NCBI GenBank assembly: GCA_025667525.1
Contig: CM046875.1
Coordinates: 529,567,079 to 529,631,078, forward strand
Source: Glebionis coronaria
Taxonomy: Eukaryota; Streptophyta; Magnoliopsida; Asterales; Asteraceae
Direction of reading: 5' to 3'
DNA length: 64,000 nt
Below the pieces are notes generated by a model, which worked only from the letters and a program-made list of their open reading frames with translations, was not told the origin of the DNA and searched no databases. The position numbers and the translations under genes were made by a program. Shown in pieces: positions 39,029 to 51,713 of this stretch. Each line of letters begins with the position of its first letter. Positions within the stretch are counted from its first letter, which is position 1.

Positions 39029-40752
39029 GTAACTCTTTCTCCACAACAAACGTAATCTGTGCGTTAATGAGAAGAACATGAATTAACTTAAACGGGACTT
39101 ATAGCGAGATTATATCTTTTTATTGGTTGTAATAAGGATCACACAAAAAGGTTCATGTTCACTGAAATTCAACACATTTATGAGACTCAGTATATATGGA
39201 GTAAAACTTTTTGGCTATTTTTTTAAGCTGGTGGTGGTGAACATATGTGTCATGGGGTCAGGTTACCCAAACACACTTTTAGTCTCAACTTTTCAGTTAT
39301 ACAGCATGTTAATTACTAAAACTGTTATAAATATAATATATTCTTTGCTTCAACTGATTCCGGAGATTTTATGCATTATCATAGGCGCCTTTCTACCTGT
39401 CTCATTTTTTAATTTTATTGATTTAACTTGTAGGGTTTGTTAGAGTCAAAGTTGGGTAATTAATGCAATGCCGTTTTCGTCTTAGAACGATAATAAAGGT
39501 TGGCACCTGTTAATTACAAGACTGGATCTTCGTTACATGTTGACGAAGACTTCCGAACTGAGGGTTCGGTCAGTACAAGAGACTACTAAGGACCTATATC
39601 GACCCGGCCGTACCAAACCTTTGACCCATTACCCAACCCATCCATTTTCCCACCTCTAGCTCTACTGAGACTTGAGAGTCCATAAACGTTGAACTAGAAG
39701 ACCGATCTTACTATTCAATCCTCTCGAAATCTTCTCTGTACATTACCCACCCATATTCCAGGCTCCATTTTCATAGTGATCTGGTGAATACCTATGAACC
39801 ATGGTATATATCAATTAATTATGTGTTTGAGATTGGGTTCTGAAATGGCATTTTGAAAAAGCAACTCCAAATATTCTATTCAAAGAAAATGCATATATAA
39901 ACTTTTTTCCAGATGGTTGGAGATACTTTTCGCAATGCTTGCTATGTTCCTGGTCTGGCTGGTAATTTATATTTATCCCATTCACCTATCTCAAATAAAT
40001 CATAACCCAAATCGATCCATTCAATAATGTGCAAAACACATCCGTTAAAAAACACCTATTCCATCTGCTCTAATTTCCACTCTACACGTGAAGCTGCAAT
40101 ATTCAGGCTTGCTCCGGCAGTTAATACAGCTCCATGGCGAGGTACACGTCGGGGAATAATACAGCTTCAGGTAATAACCTGTACTGCAATATTCAGGCCT
40201 CCTCCGACCCCTAATAACCTACTCGAAATAAGCATCAAGAATATCTCACTAATCTCAACAGAACCCATAATTTATTTACCAACCAATATAATATGTAAAA
40301 ATAAACTTATGTCGCAAATGCATAAAATTTACATATTATATTAAAAAAACTCGAAAAAATAAAAACCTGACCGGGTCTCGAGAATCGGATTGACCCGGGT
40401 TACCCTAAACCTGACGGGTCGAGTCAAATTTCGAAAATATAAAATCCGGTTCAAAATGATCCGTTTTTCGACTGAAACCGAGTTAACCGATTGACTCGGC
40501 CGAGGTGACCAGGGTTAGAAAACATTGCTTATGTATGAGACATTATCGTTTGACTAGCAAAAAGAAGGTGTATATTAGTGTCCCTATTTTGCTAACAAGA
40601 CAACTTTCATTGGTTTTGTTGAACGACATAATTACAAATTTGACATTATCATATGTGTTTGAGAACTTACATGACATACGCCTTCAACAAAATATTATTT
40701 TCCTTATTTTTGGCTAGATGGTTAAATCTGTTTTTCATGTTCAGCTTTGCAG

Positions 40753-40837
40753 GTTTAGTACAAAGCTCGCTTATGAAGATCCAAATCTTACTAAATTGGT
40801 TTCAGAGAATCTGGAGAAGATGACTAAACAACGGCAG
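40753..40837 (+). pseudogene. 85-bp exon-like fragment with both splice signals, unknown
   Basis: Bounded by TTTGCAG before and CAG|GTGATT after, the open frame reads FSTKLAYEDPNLTKLVSENL then EKMTKQRQ. This is the most exon-like piece in the Helitron because both splice borders are present. I cannot name the protein. Confidence 0.45.
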
Positions 40838-42188
40838 GTGATTTATGCTTGCTAAGAAACTTGATGATTGAGCTCTCCTTTTGTCAGTTCTTGCGACCCC
40901 TCATGATTACCCATTATTTTTTACAATATATGTTATGATTGTCTTTTGGTTTCATTTGACTTTGAAACTGATTCCCAACATATTGACTATCTTTGTGATA
41001 TTACAGTGTCGTGATCATCTAAATTAGTTTGTTGAAGAGGATCCCGGGTGTGTTTGAGAATTGAGAGTAATAAAACTGCTGATTCTGCTTTTGGTGCCGG
41101 GATGAAGGTATTATTTTTTTCAAACCTAATTATCTATAAACCTAATTATGAAGGTATTATTTTAATATATTTTCCTTACATTTAAAAAAAATAGCACTTG
41201 ATAAATACTATAAACTGTGTAACGGGTTCGATAACATAATTGTTGTCTTTCGTCAAACTTTTATTGCACTTATTGTTTTTTCTTCATTTTATAAGTGAAA
41301 TATCAAGCCAAAGAAATATTTGTAATGCTGGGAGCCAACATTCCTGAATAAAGGAAGAAAGATGGTGATATTGTAATACTATATGAATACTATAAATTAC
41401 ATGGTTGATGGGATAAGAAAATGTTATAAAATTGTGTAGTCCTATATGAAAGTTTTGTTCAGTTTCTTGAAGATGTACTACCGGCCACTTGGCCAGGTAA
41501 CTTTTCAAATTGACGGCTCTTTTCTGTATGAGTATCTAATGAGTAACGTTAAGCTTTTAAACCAATAATATATATTAAAGAGACTGAATTGCAGAATTCA
41601 CCCCATACTGATAATCGGTTTGTAATTGCAGTTTTTGTTTTTGTTTTCACCCCGTACTGATCATATATCGAAATAATCTTTCAAAATCCTTCGGATATTG
41701 TAGTCATCTGATAAACGAACGATTTGGAAAAACATGAAATAACTTATGGGTTTAAACGGGTGGGATAAAAGTTATACATTTTTATTTTGGCATAAACTGG
41801 TATTTAATTGGCAAAAAGGGTCGTGCGTGGCTTACTTATTATGTACATTGGTAGGGTCAGGTTTATTTAGACAAACCGATCATAATTTTATGTTCAAATA
41901 GAGCCTTGCTATTTTATTTTAATGTAGTTGTTAAATGACTACAACATTCGAGATGAAGTTGCACGAAGCACAACTTTATTTTTGCGAATATTTTAATAAC
42001 TTTTAGTTTCTTTAAATGAACATTCATTTTTTTTGTTAATACATTCAATAAAAGGTTCTGTAAATTTACAACTGAATTACTTTTAGTTATGTTTTTGTAA
42101 ACAATATTCACAAAAGAACACTTACCAAATAAAAAAAGTTAAAAAAAATCAAAAGTCATACCCGTCCATCGGACGGGTTTCGCCACGA

Positions 42189-42189
<1 letters not shown>

Positions 42190-42235
<46 letters not shown>

Positions 42236-43575
42236 CTTTTGTCATTCCAGATTTACTGATTTTAAACATACAAAAAGTTTGTTATGATTAGGGGGTCTTA
42301 CCCTAACCCACAATCTTAGCCCCAATGCAGATACTTCCTATAATATATAAACCATCTCTCATGTTCGTTTGAATGTCCCAATGCAACCCTTAGTACCCCA
42401 AACAACCCAAAACTTAAAAAGAAAACAGGCTGACTTCAAAACTGTTTTGACCTCCGACTGTTGTAACCTGTTTTTGACCCACTTTCCGACCTCCAATTTA
42501 GTTCTCGTTTCTTGAATTGGAAAGCCACTTAAATTAACTTTTCAGGGATACTTGGATCGCAAAATAAGAGTTTTTAGAACTCCCGATATGATCCACACAA
42601 TTGACTCAAAATTCTGCCCAGTTTTTAAAAACGGGTTTAATTAAATTAACCTCATTAATTACCCATAACCCGACCAATTACAAGCCCTAAACCATCCAAT
42701 CATTATGAAATCATTAAAATACAGATTTTTATTTAATCCCTAACCTAAATCCATCATAAGATGATTATATAAACATTAAAAACAATTTAAATTAAAAAGG
42801 GATTATGAAGGTTTTACCTTAAGATTTATGGAAGATGAAAAAAATACTGAAACCCTAAAAAACTCTGTAAACCGTCGGCTATAGAACTCCAGGAGAAAAA
42901 AATTAATGTTTTTGATTGTGAATAAAACCTTTTATATAGGGCATGGGTGAATCCTAGTCCAACCCATAGCCCACTTTCCTTTTTCTTTTTTTTTTCCTTT
43001 TTTTTTTTCTTTTCTTGCGTCCAAACCGACCCACACCCTCCCTTATTTCGTTTTTTTTAATTTTATTATTAATTAATATCTTATTAATATTACCTTAATT
43101 TTCCTTAATTTATTTCAGCTCCTAAAGCCTCCAAAACCTCAAAACCGTAAAACTAGTCAAATTTACGCGTTTTATCGTAAAAGACGTAAACTATACACTT
43201 TTATAATAAATCTAAAATTTTGAAATAAACTTTATAACTAAGTCCTAAATGACTTAAAACCATCCCGATAAATATTCATATGACTAAATACCTCATCCGA
43301 GACCTCAAAATACTAAACCGTAAATCGTAAAAATACGATTTTCTATAATACATATACGTATACATAAAACCACTAAATAACACCATCTCAGTTCATAGTC
43401 ACTACCATGTGAGCTCATGAACATGAAATCATCACACATCGTTTCACTCACAAGGTACCCGTACCAGAAACGATATCCAAACCACAATCTATACACACCA
43501 ATTAGCACATAAACAAGACACGTAACTAGCACAAAATAAAACTAAGTGACGAACCTCAAAACCACGGTTGTCACA
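42190..43575 (-). repeat. 5' LTR of element C, outer part
   Basis: It starts with the remaining (AT)n (42190-42231), then aligns with 26014-28123 of the other LTR but without the hAT insertion. It ends GGTTGTCACA before the duplication GCCAC. On the minus strand this is the start of the element. Confidence 0.87.
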
Positions 43576-43580
43576 GCCAC

Positions 43581-43624
43581 TCACATACCGCTAGGCCAAG
43601 AGGCCTTTGGTAATAAGTGAACTA
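43581..43624 (-). mobile_element. tRNA-derived SINE, head half (box A)
   Basis: On the minus strand after the duplication TAATAAGTGAACTA (43611-43624) the sequence reads CCAAAGGCCTCTTGGCCTAG, with a box-A-like TGGCCTAGCGG. It joins 24680 once the LTR element is removed. Boxes A and B are thus separated by 18.9 kb and the SINE cannot be transcribed. Confidence 0.83.
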
Positions 43625-44364
43625 ATTAGCTACATAAATTTTAACTATTTTCACAAGCCCAACTATAATAAGCAAGGCATATTAAAGGCTGACAATATGG
43701 GTGTGTAGCTCACAGTTTCGAACAAGTCCAGTTGTAATGAGCCAAAACAGGCTGGTCATGACCGGCTTGCAATTCGCATTTTGATAAATAATAGTTTGTC
43801 AATTTATATTACAAAGACAATATTATTTGAATGATAATCCAGAAAGTTTGTTTAAGAACCGAGCTGGGAGTTTTATGCATTGAAAATAGACTTTGGACAA
43901 ATTCCAAACTTCCAACAAATTTGATATGTTTTCTTTTTACCCAAGGTTATTATTTGACCTCTTTGTGATCCTATTACTGAGATCCATTGGATATTTTGGA
44001 AAATCTTCTTTGGAAGTTATAATATTAGTTTAGTATTTATTAGCCTTACTACTTCAAATGTTGTTAGAAGCAAGATTTGACGTTCTGAAGTCTTAATGTT
44101 GTATTCCCTATATATATCTCTCGAACTTTTATTTTACATAATTTGTCCTCATTTAGATTTTATATGATTATACAGGTAGTTTGAAGCCAATGCACAAGGC
44201 CAAAAGAGGATGATATGAGTTTCAAACTTTAAGTAGAGACAACTTGTTTCATTGGATATAGAAATGGTGTGTCAATCATTAATACTAAGTATATTGGTAA
44301 AGTGTACTTAACTAGCAGCGCTAACTCTAGAACAAATTTAATATTAACAAATTTAAAAATAAAC
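43625..44364. other. AT-rich spacer, nothing recognised
   Basis: No ORF or repeat structure that I can support. It ends in the Helitron terminus at 44365-44391 and may be part of that Helitron. Confidence 0.4.
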
Positions 44365-44391
44365 CCGTGCGTACACGGATATTACAACTAG
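44365..44391 (+). mobile_element. Helitron 3' end
   Basis: The hairpin CCGTG-CGTA-CACGG is followed by ATATTACAACTAG and then T, the canonical Helitron 3' terminus with CTAG. No matching 5' end (TC after A) was found upstream in the window, so the element's extent is unknown. It could reach back past the SINE to the 20-24 kb region or beyond. Confidence 0.65.
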
Positions 44392-44936
44392 TTAATATAG
44401 TATAAGAGATGTAGTAGGCCAATAGAGCTAAAGCTAAATACATTTTTTTATGATCATAACTCGATTAAATGTTTTTTTTCATCTTTGTTTCAACGATTAG
44501 GAATATGAGTAACTTTTTAATTGTCAATCAATGATTATTTTTTAAAACTCATAATTTCGGGTAAGACGCTCCTTCATGGTATCAATTAAGGCTCCCGAGT
44601 CCTTTCCCAGGTTCATCAACTAATTTGATTAACATCATTCATCATTTAACATTCATAATATGATGATTCATCCTCACCCAGCCAATCTTGCTGCTACTAA
44701 TATTGAGGGATATAGGCTTGTGATCTTTTTCCCCCTATATTCTCTGTGATCTATTAGTTTACCGAGGATTGGTTGTTTGAAGATTTGATTTCCATTTATG
44801 TTTTTTATCTGATTCGACATGTTTTTTAAATTATTTTGGTAGTCTGGTTTTAGGGTTCTTATTGTCCTAGATCCCCTTTTATTTTTCTTCCAGAGATCTC
44901 CCTTCAATCCATATTTATTTTCGTTTTTTGGTTAAC

Positions 44937-46521
44937 ATGGGTAAAGAAGACGATGTGTGTCGGATTTCGATTTCCATCTATGTCACTAATTTTCCTGATT
45001 CGTGTTCAGCTAAAGATATGTTCAATGCCTGCAAACAATATGGCCACGTGGTGGATTCGTTCATCCCTTCAAAACGTTCGAAAGAGGGCAAACGGTTTGG
45101 GTTCGTTCGTTTTATCAATGTTTTTAATGTGGACCGCTTGGTTAATAATTTATGCACTGTGTGGATCAACAAACACAGAATTAAGGCGAATGTTGCAAGA
45201 TTTCAGAGGGAATCGATGAAAAAGTCGTAACCGAAAGGTTCTAGTTTTTCCACTGATGGGCCTAACGGTGGGTACGGACCTCAGCTTGGTAGGAAAGTAG
45301 GGGCTTCGTATAAAGATGTTAATCCGTCTGACTCTATTAATCACGCTGGATTTTACGCTAATGTGGTTACTGGCAAGCCTCCTTTTTCTCTTACACCGGC
45401 GTTGGTGTTAGATGATGAATGCTTGGTGGTCCGTAATCTCTCTAATTTTGCCATGGGTGAGGTGAAGGATTTTCTGTGTATTCCTAAACTTTATGACATC
45501 TTAAGGACGAGGGTTTCCCTGAGGTTAAGTTGTCTTACTTGGGAGGATTATGGGTATTGTGTGAATTCGAGAAGGTTACCTCCAAGAACAATTTCATTAA
45601 GCATACTGGCGTTAACTCCTGGTTTCGTGTCATCCAAGAAGCGTGTAATGATTTCGTTCCTAGTGAAAGAATAGTTTGGATTGATATTGAGGGTATTCCA
45701 CTTAATGCCTGGTCACGAAAAACATTCGCTAGAATAGGTAATAAATGGGGTAAGGCTTTAGATTTGGAAGACAAAGCTGAGAACTTTTTTGGGCGTAAAA
45801 GGTTGTGTATTATGACTAATCATCCTACTTCAATTTTTGAATCCTTCAAAATTATCGTTCAAGGAAAGGTCTTTATGGCACGAGCTAAAGAATTGTTTAT
45901 GTGGAGTCCTATTTTTTCTTTCTTAAAGACAAGGAATACATATCGGATGATGAATCTATTCAAGGGATGGATAAGAATGATTTGAAGTCTGATCTCAATG
46001 TAGATGAACAAGGTGATGATGACGCTAGTTTCGAAGGAGTCTCTGAAACCTTCTTTGACCCTAGTAATTCCAAGCAACAGGTTGACTCATCCAATAACGA
46101 AGATGCCCACTCAGATGACCCGTTTGAGTTATATGATCTCCTCAACAAAAACACAGAGAATGCGGTTCAAGGGGACGACATTAATGCTGTGACTCCATCG
46201 CTGTCACATCCCCCGGGTTATACTCAGGATAAACCTGCTGTAGATGAGGTTAACGATACAAGTAACGGAAATTCTGTGGATAAACCCGCTGCAGATGCGG
46301 ATCTCAGTGCCAGATGTATGAATGAATCTCAAGATGTTCCCGTGGAGTCCCACAACGAAACTGTGGAACAAGTTGCTGCTACTTACAAAGGAGGTTCTGT
46401 ATTAGGATCTATGGAAGAAATTATTAGAATTGGTCAATCTATGGGGTATACCATGGAGGGTTGTGAAAAAGATTTAGAGAGAATCATCGAACAACAAGGA
46501 GACATTAACGTTTATAGATGA
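44937..46521 (+). pseudogene. LINE ORF1 (RRM-containing RNA-binding protein), broken
   Basis: ORF1 would bind LINE RNA and form the retrotransposition particle. From the ATG at 44937 an RNA recognition motif is visible: SIYVTNFPDSCSAKDMF at the start and KRFGFVRFIN as RNP1. A TAA stop at 45228 interrupts it. The same frame resumes to about 45525. After a shift, 45530-45985 contains WIDIEGIPLNAWSRKTF, typical of the plant LINE ORF1 domain after the RRM. A further shift leads into an acidic tail ending QGDINVYR at 46521. At least one stop and two frameshifts make it non-functional. Confidence 0.83.
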
Positions 46522-49500
46522 ATGTCTTGTCTATTAACGTGCAAGGTCTTTGTCACAAGGCCAAAAAGGAGTGGGTTAGGGCGTTAGCTATTTCCAATAA
46601 TCTTAATTTTTTAGCAATTCAGGAGATGAAAATGACTCAAACTTCTCATATGGACGTGAAGAGGTTGTGGGGAAACTCTAATTACGACTATGTTACTAGT
46701 GATTCTGTTGGTAGTTCCGGTGGAATTTTGTGCATATGGGAAGCTTCAATGTTTAGGAAGGACAATGTCACCATATCGGATAACTTCATTGCCATCTACG
46801 GAACATGGTTACCTTTTAACTCTAAAATTTATTTATTGTTGTTTATGCTCCTCAATCGGTTTTGGTCAAGAGGACTTTATGGACCTATATTACCGTGCTT
46901 CTAGGACGTTGGAATGGCGATGTTATTATTATGGGAGATTTTAATGAGGTCCGATCCAGTAATGAACGGAGGGGATCGCATTTTAATCCTTACAGTGCTA
47001 GAGCTTTCGACAGATTTATCTCTAATTCGGGTCTTATAGATGTTCCTTTGGAAGGTTATGATTTTACTTGGGCTCATCCTTCGGCATCTAAAATGAGCAA
47101 ACTCGATCGTTTTCTGGTATCCGATGGTATTTTTCCTCTCTTCCCTTCTATAACTGCTAAGTGCCTTGATCGTCATTTGTCGGACCATCGTCCAATAATG
47201 CTTCACGAATTTCAACTATATTTTGGTTCTACCCCCTTTCGGTTTTATCATTCATGGTTTGACCTTCATGGTTTCGATGATATGGTTAAGTCTACGTGGC
47301 AATCTTTTTCGCACTCGGATTCTAATGACATGATTCGCTTTAAGAAAAAACTTCAAGATCTCAAAAGTATAATTCGCATTTGGGTTAAAGCCAAAAAGCA
47401 GGAGATATCGGGTATCAAAACTGCTACTGTTGCTGAACTGGCTGAGCTTGATAAACGTATGGACCGAGGGGAGATTAATAATGATTCATCTCTCGACGTC
47501 TTGAGCTGAAAAATAGGCTGATTAATCTTAACGAGTTGGAAACTAAAGATCATATTCAGAAATCAAAAGTTAAATGGGCCGTAGAGGGGGATGAGAACTC
47601 TAAGTTCTTTCACGGGATTCTTAATAAAAGAAGATCCCAGTTAGCTATCCGAGGCATTTTTGTTGACGGTGTTTGGAAAACCGACCCTAATTCGATCAAA
47701 ACTACTTTTTATAATCACTTTGCTGATCGCTTTAAGGAACCTGTTACACAAAGATTCAAGATCAACTTTCAATTTCCTAGGAAGTTGGATTCTCTTCAAG
47801 CAGCGGATCTAGAGAGAGGGGTTTCGTGCGATGAAATTAAACAGGTTGTGTGGGGTTGTGGTGGTAACAAGTCTCCTGGTCCTGATGGATTCACTTTCGA
47901 GTTCTTCAAGAAATATTGGGATTTCATTGGTCCTGAGTTTTGCAAGGCGGTACATTACTTCTTTAGACATGGTAATTTTCCTATAGGGTGTAATTCATCT
48001 TTTATTACTCTGATTCCGAAGGTTATTGACGCTAAATTCGTGAACGACTTTCGTCCAATAAGTTTGATCGGCTGCGTTTATAAAGTTGTCACTAAAGTTT
48101 TGGCCAACAGATTAGTTTCTGTTATTGCGGATCTTATTTCAAACACGCAGTCTGCTTTTATTAACGGGAGACAAATTTTGGATGGTCCTTTTATTATAGA
48201 TGAGATTTTACATTGGTGTAAAAGGAAGAAGAAATGAGCTATGTTTTTTAAAGTAGATTTCGCAAAGGCTTATGACTCGGTTCGTTGGGATTACCTTCTC
48301 GATGTTCTTGAAGCTTTTGGTTTTGGTCAGACATGGTGCCGATGGATTCGAGGCACTTTAAATTCTGCTAGAGCGTCTATCTTGGTGAATGGTAGTCCTA
48401 CTAATGAATTCTCTTGTCATCAGGGACTTAAACAAGGGGATCCTTTAGCCCCTTACCTCTTTATTCTGGTAATGGAGTCATTACATTTATCTTTCAGCAA
48501 GGTGATTGATGCGGGTATTTTTAAAGGTGTCCAACTCTCAGGTTCGGTTTCCGTAACTCATCTTTTTTATGCTGATGATGCTTTATTCATCGGAGATTGG
48601 TCTGATAATAATCTTAAAGGCATTATTAATGTCTTAAAGAGTTTCTTCTTAGCTTCAGGGCTAAAAATCAATATCCATAAAAGTCAATTATTGGGTATTA
48701 GGGTTTCTTGTAATCAGATTCAAGTGGCGGCGAATTCTATGGGTTGCTCTGTTATGAACTCTAAATTTCGGTATCTTGGAGTTGTAGTGGGCGAATGCAC
48801 TCGCGCATTAAAGCGTGGGACGATATTATTTATAAGATCAGGTCTCGCCTCTCAAAGTGGAAGGTTAAGACTCTTTCGATAGGGGGTCGTTTAACTTTGA
48901 TAAAATCGGTCCTAGGAGCTACTCCGATCTACACTATGTCTCTTTTCAAAGCTCCCCATGGAGTTTTGAAAGTTATGGAAGCAATTCGTAGTCGATTTTT
49001 TAATGGTGCAGATCAATCGGAAAAGAAGATAGCGTGGGCAGTTTGGGATAAGATTTTAACTTCTAAGAAACACGGTGGCCTAGGTGTGTCCAGTTCTTTT
49101 GCGCTTAATCGCGCTCTTATCCTTAAATGGGTTTGGCGTTTTCTATCGAAGGATGGATCTCTATAAGGTCAGGTCATCAATGCTATTTACGGTAATTCTA
49201 TTGAATCTCATTCTTCGCAATTATCCTCTAATTGGAGTTCGATTGTGAAGGAGCTGTTCAATTTACAATCGAAAGGTTTTAACTTCTTATCTCATTGTAA
49301 ACGACGTATCGGGAACGGGTTAGACACCAGGTTTTGGGTAGATTGTTGGAACAAAGACGTCCCCCTTTGTGACAGATTCCCTCGTCTGTTTGTATTGGAA
49401 CTGAATAAAAATATATCGGTGGCTGATAAGTTTGGTAATAATGCTGCCATGTCCTTCCGTAGACCTGTGAGAGGGGGTCTGGAACAACATCTTTTCACCA

Positions 49501-50132
49501 AATTGACAGCTATTTTAGAATCAGTTTCCTTATCTAATTCAAGTGATAGGTGGTTTTGTGATTTGTTGGGTGATGGGTGTTTCCGAGTTAAGGATGTTCG
49601 TATCTTCTTAGACGATCTGTTTCTTCCTTCTCTCGGTGCACAGACTAGATGGGTCAAGTATATCCCTACTAAGGTTAATGTTTTTGCATGGCGTCTTTTG
49701 CACAATAGTTTGCCAACAAGAGAGAATTTGGTAAAAAGAGGTGTGTCGCTTGAATCCTCTTTATGCCCGGTATGTTCTTCTGATGAGGAATCCATTTCTC
49801 ATATTTTTTTCAATTGCAATATGGCCAAACTTATCTCGCATAGAATATGTCGTTGGTGGGGTATAGCTGTTCAAGATTGGTCTAATATTCAAGATTGGTA
49901 TAATTGGAAGATATCTCTTCGTCTTTCTTCCGAGATAAAATCACTTTTGGAAGGTATTTTCTTTGTTGCATGGTGGATGATTTGGAGATTCAGAAATCGG
50001 TGTATCTTCGATGTCAAACAACCAAGGAGATCTGAGGTGTTCGACGATATATTTTTATTTTCTTTTAATTGGTGTAATAGTCGTTCTTGTAAATCTTTTT
50101 CATGGGTGGACTGGTTGAAAAACCCCACTTAG
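46518..50132 (+). pseudogene. LINE ORF2 (endonuclease and reverse transcriptase), broken
   Basis: ORF2 nicks target DNA and reverse-transcribes LINE RNA at the nick. Endonuclease: SINVQGL start, FLAIQEMKM (Glu), GDFNEVRSSNERRGS (about 46936), and SDHRPIM (about 47178). RT: KSPGPDGFTFEFFKKYW, TLIPKV, DFRPISLIGC, FFKVDFAKAYDSVRW (48244), QGDPLAPYLFILVME and the active site YADDALFIGDW (48568). C-terminal: WVKYIPTKVNVFAWRLLHN and CPVCSSDEESISHIFFNC (RVT zinc-binding type). Breaks: shifts near 46865, 47505 and 48800, and in-frame stops at 48235 and 49164. Catalytic residues are kept. Confidence 0.92.
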
Positions 50133-50209
50133 TTTTCCTGTAATCGTTTTTCTAGCATCTTGCTAGCTTAATAAAGTTGCCGTTCAAAAAGAAAATCAAT
50201 GATTATTTT

Positions 50210-50831
50210 ATTTATACGTTTACTTTTGGTTAGTAGAACTTCCGTATAGTCATGTGAAAATGTCACCTAAACTTACAAGATGGTCTTACCGATCGACACT
50301 CCTAGTTTTCGTAAATCCTCGTATACTCCGAAAGTGATAAAAAAAAATTTTCAATGTGGATCGTCCACTACAACAAATGTATACATGTACAAAAAAAATT
50401 GTCGTTTGATTTGTCATTTTTTTTTCATGTAAAATTGTGAAAGCCTGTTTTTATAAATAAAAGCTTAATGTATATTTTATATATAGACGAGAAAAAGCAT
50501 TAAATAAACATGAAAATTTGCAAGTTGTAAATTTCAACTGCTTGAGTGATAATGCAAAATAAATAAAAATTAAAAGGACACTATTTGGATATATAGCATT
50601 TTATCATGATAATTTTTCTTACAAGCTTCATTGCATGTATTCCATCAAACGTCCCGAATGTGATAGCAGGACCCAAGAGAACTCTTTGAAATGTGTGGCA
50701 AACCCTCAATATAATTGTTTCGCATTTATGTGAACCCAAAGGTCTGAAGACGAAGAAGAAGATTCGGTATGTCTATTGTCAGCAAATCGGGATAGATACA
50801 AATAGCTATGAGCATACAAAGTAAAACAAAA
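50210..50831. other. Intergenic, nothing recognised
   Basis: AT-rich sequence between the LINE and the tRNA-Asn gene. No ORF, repeat or regulatory signal that I can support. Confidence 0.5.
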
Positions 50832-50905
50832 GCTGGAATAGCTCAGTTGGTTAGAGCGTGTGGTTGTTAACCACAAGGTCGGAGGTTCAAGTCCTTTTTC
50901 TAGCG
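50832..50905 (+). tRNA. tRNA-Asn (anticodon GTT)
   Basis: A 74-nt cloverleaf. The acceptor GCTGGAA pairs with TTCTAGC and is followed by discriminator G. The D arm is GCTCAGTTGGTTAGAGC. The anticodon stem is TGTGG/CCACA with loop TTGTTAA (anticodon GTT). The T loop is TTCAAGT. The T stem GGAGG/CCTTT has two G-T pairs and loop position 32 is T instead of the usual C, so it differs from the common plant cytosolic tRNA-Asn at several places that suggest C-to-T decay. A TTTTTT terminator starts about 4 bases downstream. No intron. It may be a weak or decaying gene. Confidence 0.9.
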
Positions 50906-50907
50906 TT

Positions 50908-50914
50908 ATTTTTT
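50908..50914 (+). terminator. Pol III terminator of tRNA-Asn
   Basis: A run of T follows the mature 3' end after a few bases, as usual for RNA polymerase III genes. Confidence 0.65.
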
Positions 50915-50957
50915 AATAAACTTTCTAACTGCTAAGCAAAGATAAAAACATAGAAAA

Positions 50958-51039
50958 CGTGAACGGCAGGATTCGAACCTGCGCGGGCAAAGCCCACATG
51001 ATTTCTAGTCATGCCCGATAACCACTCCGGCACGTCCAC
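50958..51039 (-). tRNA. tRNA-Ser (anticodon AGA)
   Basis: An 82-nt minus-strand gene. The acceptor GTGGACG pairs with CGTTCAC (one G-T pair), with discriminator G. The D arm is GCCGGAGTGGTTATCGGGC. The anticodon loop is CTAGAAA within CATGA/TCATG, giving anticodon AGA. There is a long variable arm as in class II tRNAs, and a T arm GCAGGTTCGAATCCTGC. T runs (TTTT at 50954-50957 on the minus strand) follow the 3' end. The AGA anticodon marks a nuclear cytosolic gene, not an organelle insertion. All stems pair well, so it looks functional. Confidence 0.95.
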
Positions 51040-51713
51040 TTCTTGTTACCTATTAGCCTCGTAAACAAACTTAAATACATCAGCCATTTTCAAACTGTGT
51101 ATGACCTAAGCATGTATTTATTCAATCTACAAAACTAAATCTAAGGACAGCTTTATAACACACAAGCAGTTTTAATTTTGATTCTTATTAGACCAGTCGG
51201 TGACCGATAATATGTACCTTTTCTTTTATAATACTTGTCATCATACATTCGACAATAATCGACATCGTAGTAGGCTGACACATAGTCAAGTTTCTCTAGG
51301 TTTTTGGTGTTTCTTTTGCCATTATGGACAAGATGCGTTACCTTGTTTTTGTCTTAAATGGTTTCCTTTTTGGTATACGGATTGCCGCGTGTGGTTTTTC
51401 CACAAGTTACCTAGAGCATATGGCTTTAGATTTTTGTTTTAACTTTTTAAAACATGTGGTCACACAAAAGACAGTTTAGTAGCTCTTGAAAATTGATGTT
51501 ATATGGTGGAGAAAAAATAGAAATTTTTAAATGAGCATTGAAGGATTTTTGTGGTTGAAACTTGATACCATTTTATGCGAAGAAAGAGATGCAAACAAAA
51601 CTACTACAATAGGTAATCATATACTATGATTTACAAGTTATGCGTTCAAAGAAAATGTATTTTTGTACACGAATTAAGAAGTTATCTTACCAGGAACGGT
51701 TTTATAATGCTAG
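51040..51713. other. Intergenic, nothing recognised
   Basis: AT-rich. An 80-codon ORF at 51200-51442 has no family resemblance and biased composition, so it is not called. Confidence 0.45.

Larger units (their letters stand above)
44542..50193 (+). mobile_element. L1-type LINE, full length, mutated
   Basis: Flanked by the 16-bp target duplication AATCAATGATTATTTT (44526-44541 and 50194-50209). The order is a 395-bp 5' UTR, ORF1 with an RRM, ORF2 with AP-like endonuclease, reverse transcriptase and zinc-binding end, a 60-bp 3' UTR with AATAAA, then a short A-rich tail (CGTTCAAAAAGAAA). ORF1 and ORF2 touch in an ATGA overlap. Stops and frameshifts break both ORFs, but catalytic motifs remain, so the copy is dead but not old. 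Confidence 0.93.

Noticed and set aside
50832..51039. tRNAs from inserted plastid or mitochondrial DNA
   Set aside because: The tRNA-Ser anticodon AGA is cytosolic, the tRNA-Asn acceptor and D arms are of nuclear type, and the flanks show no organelle genes.
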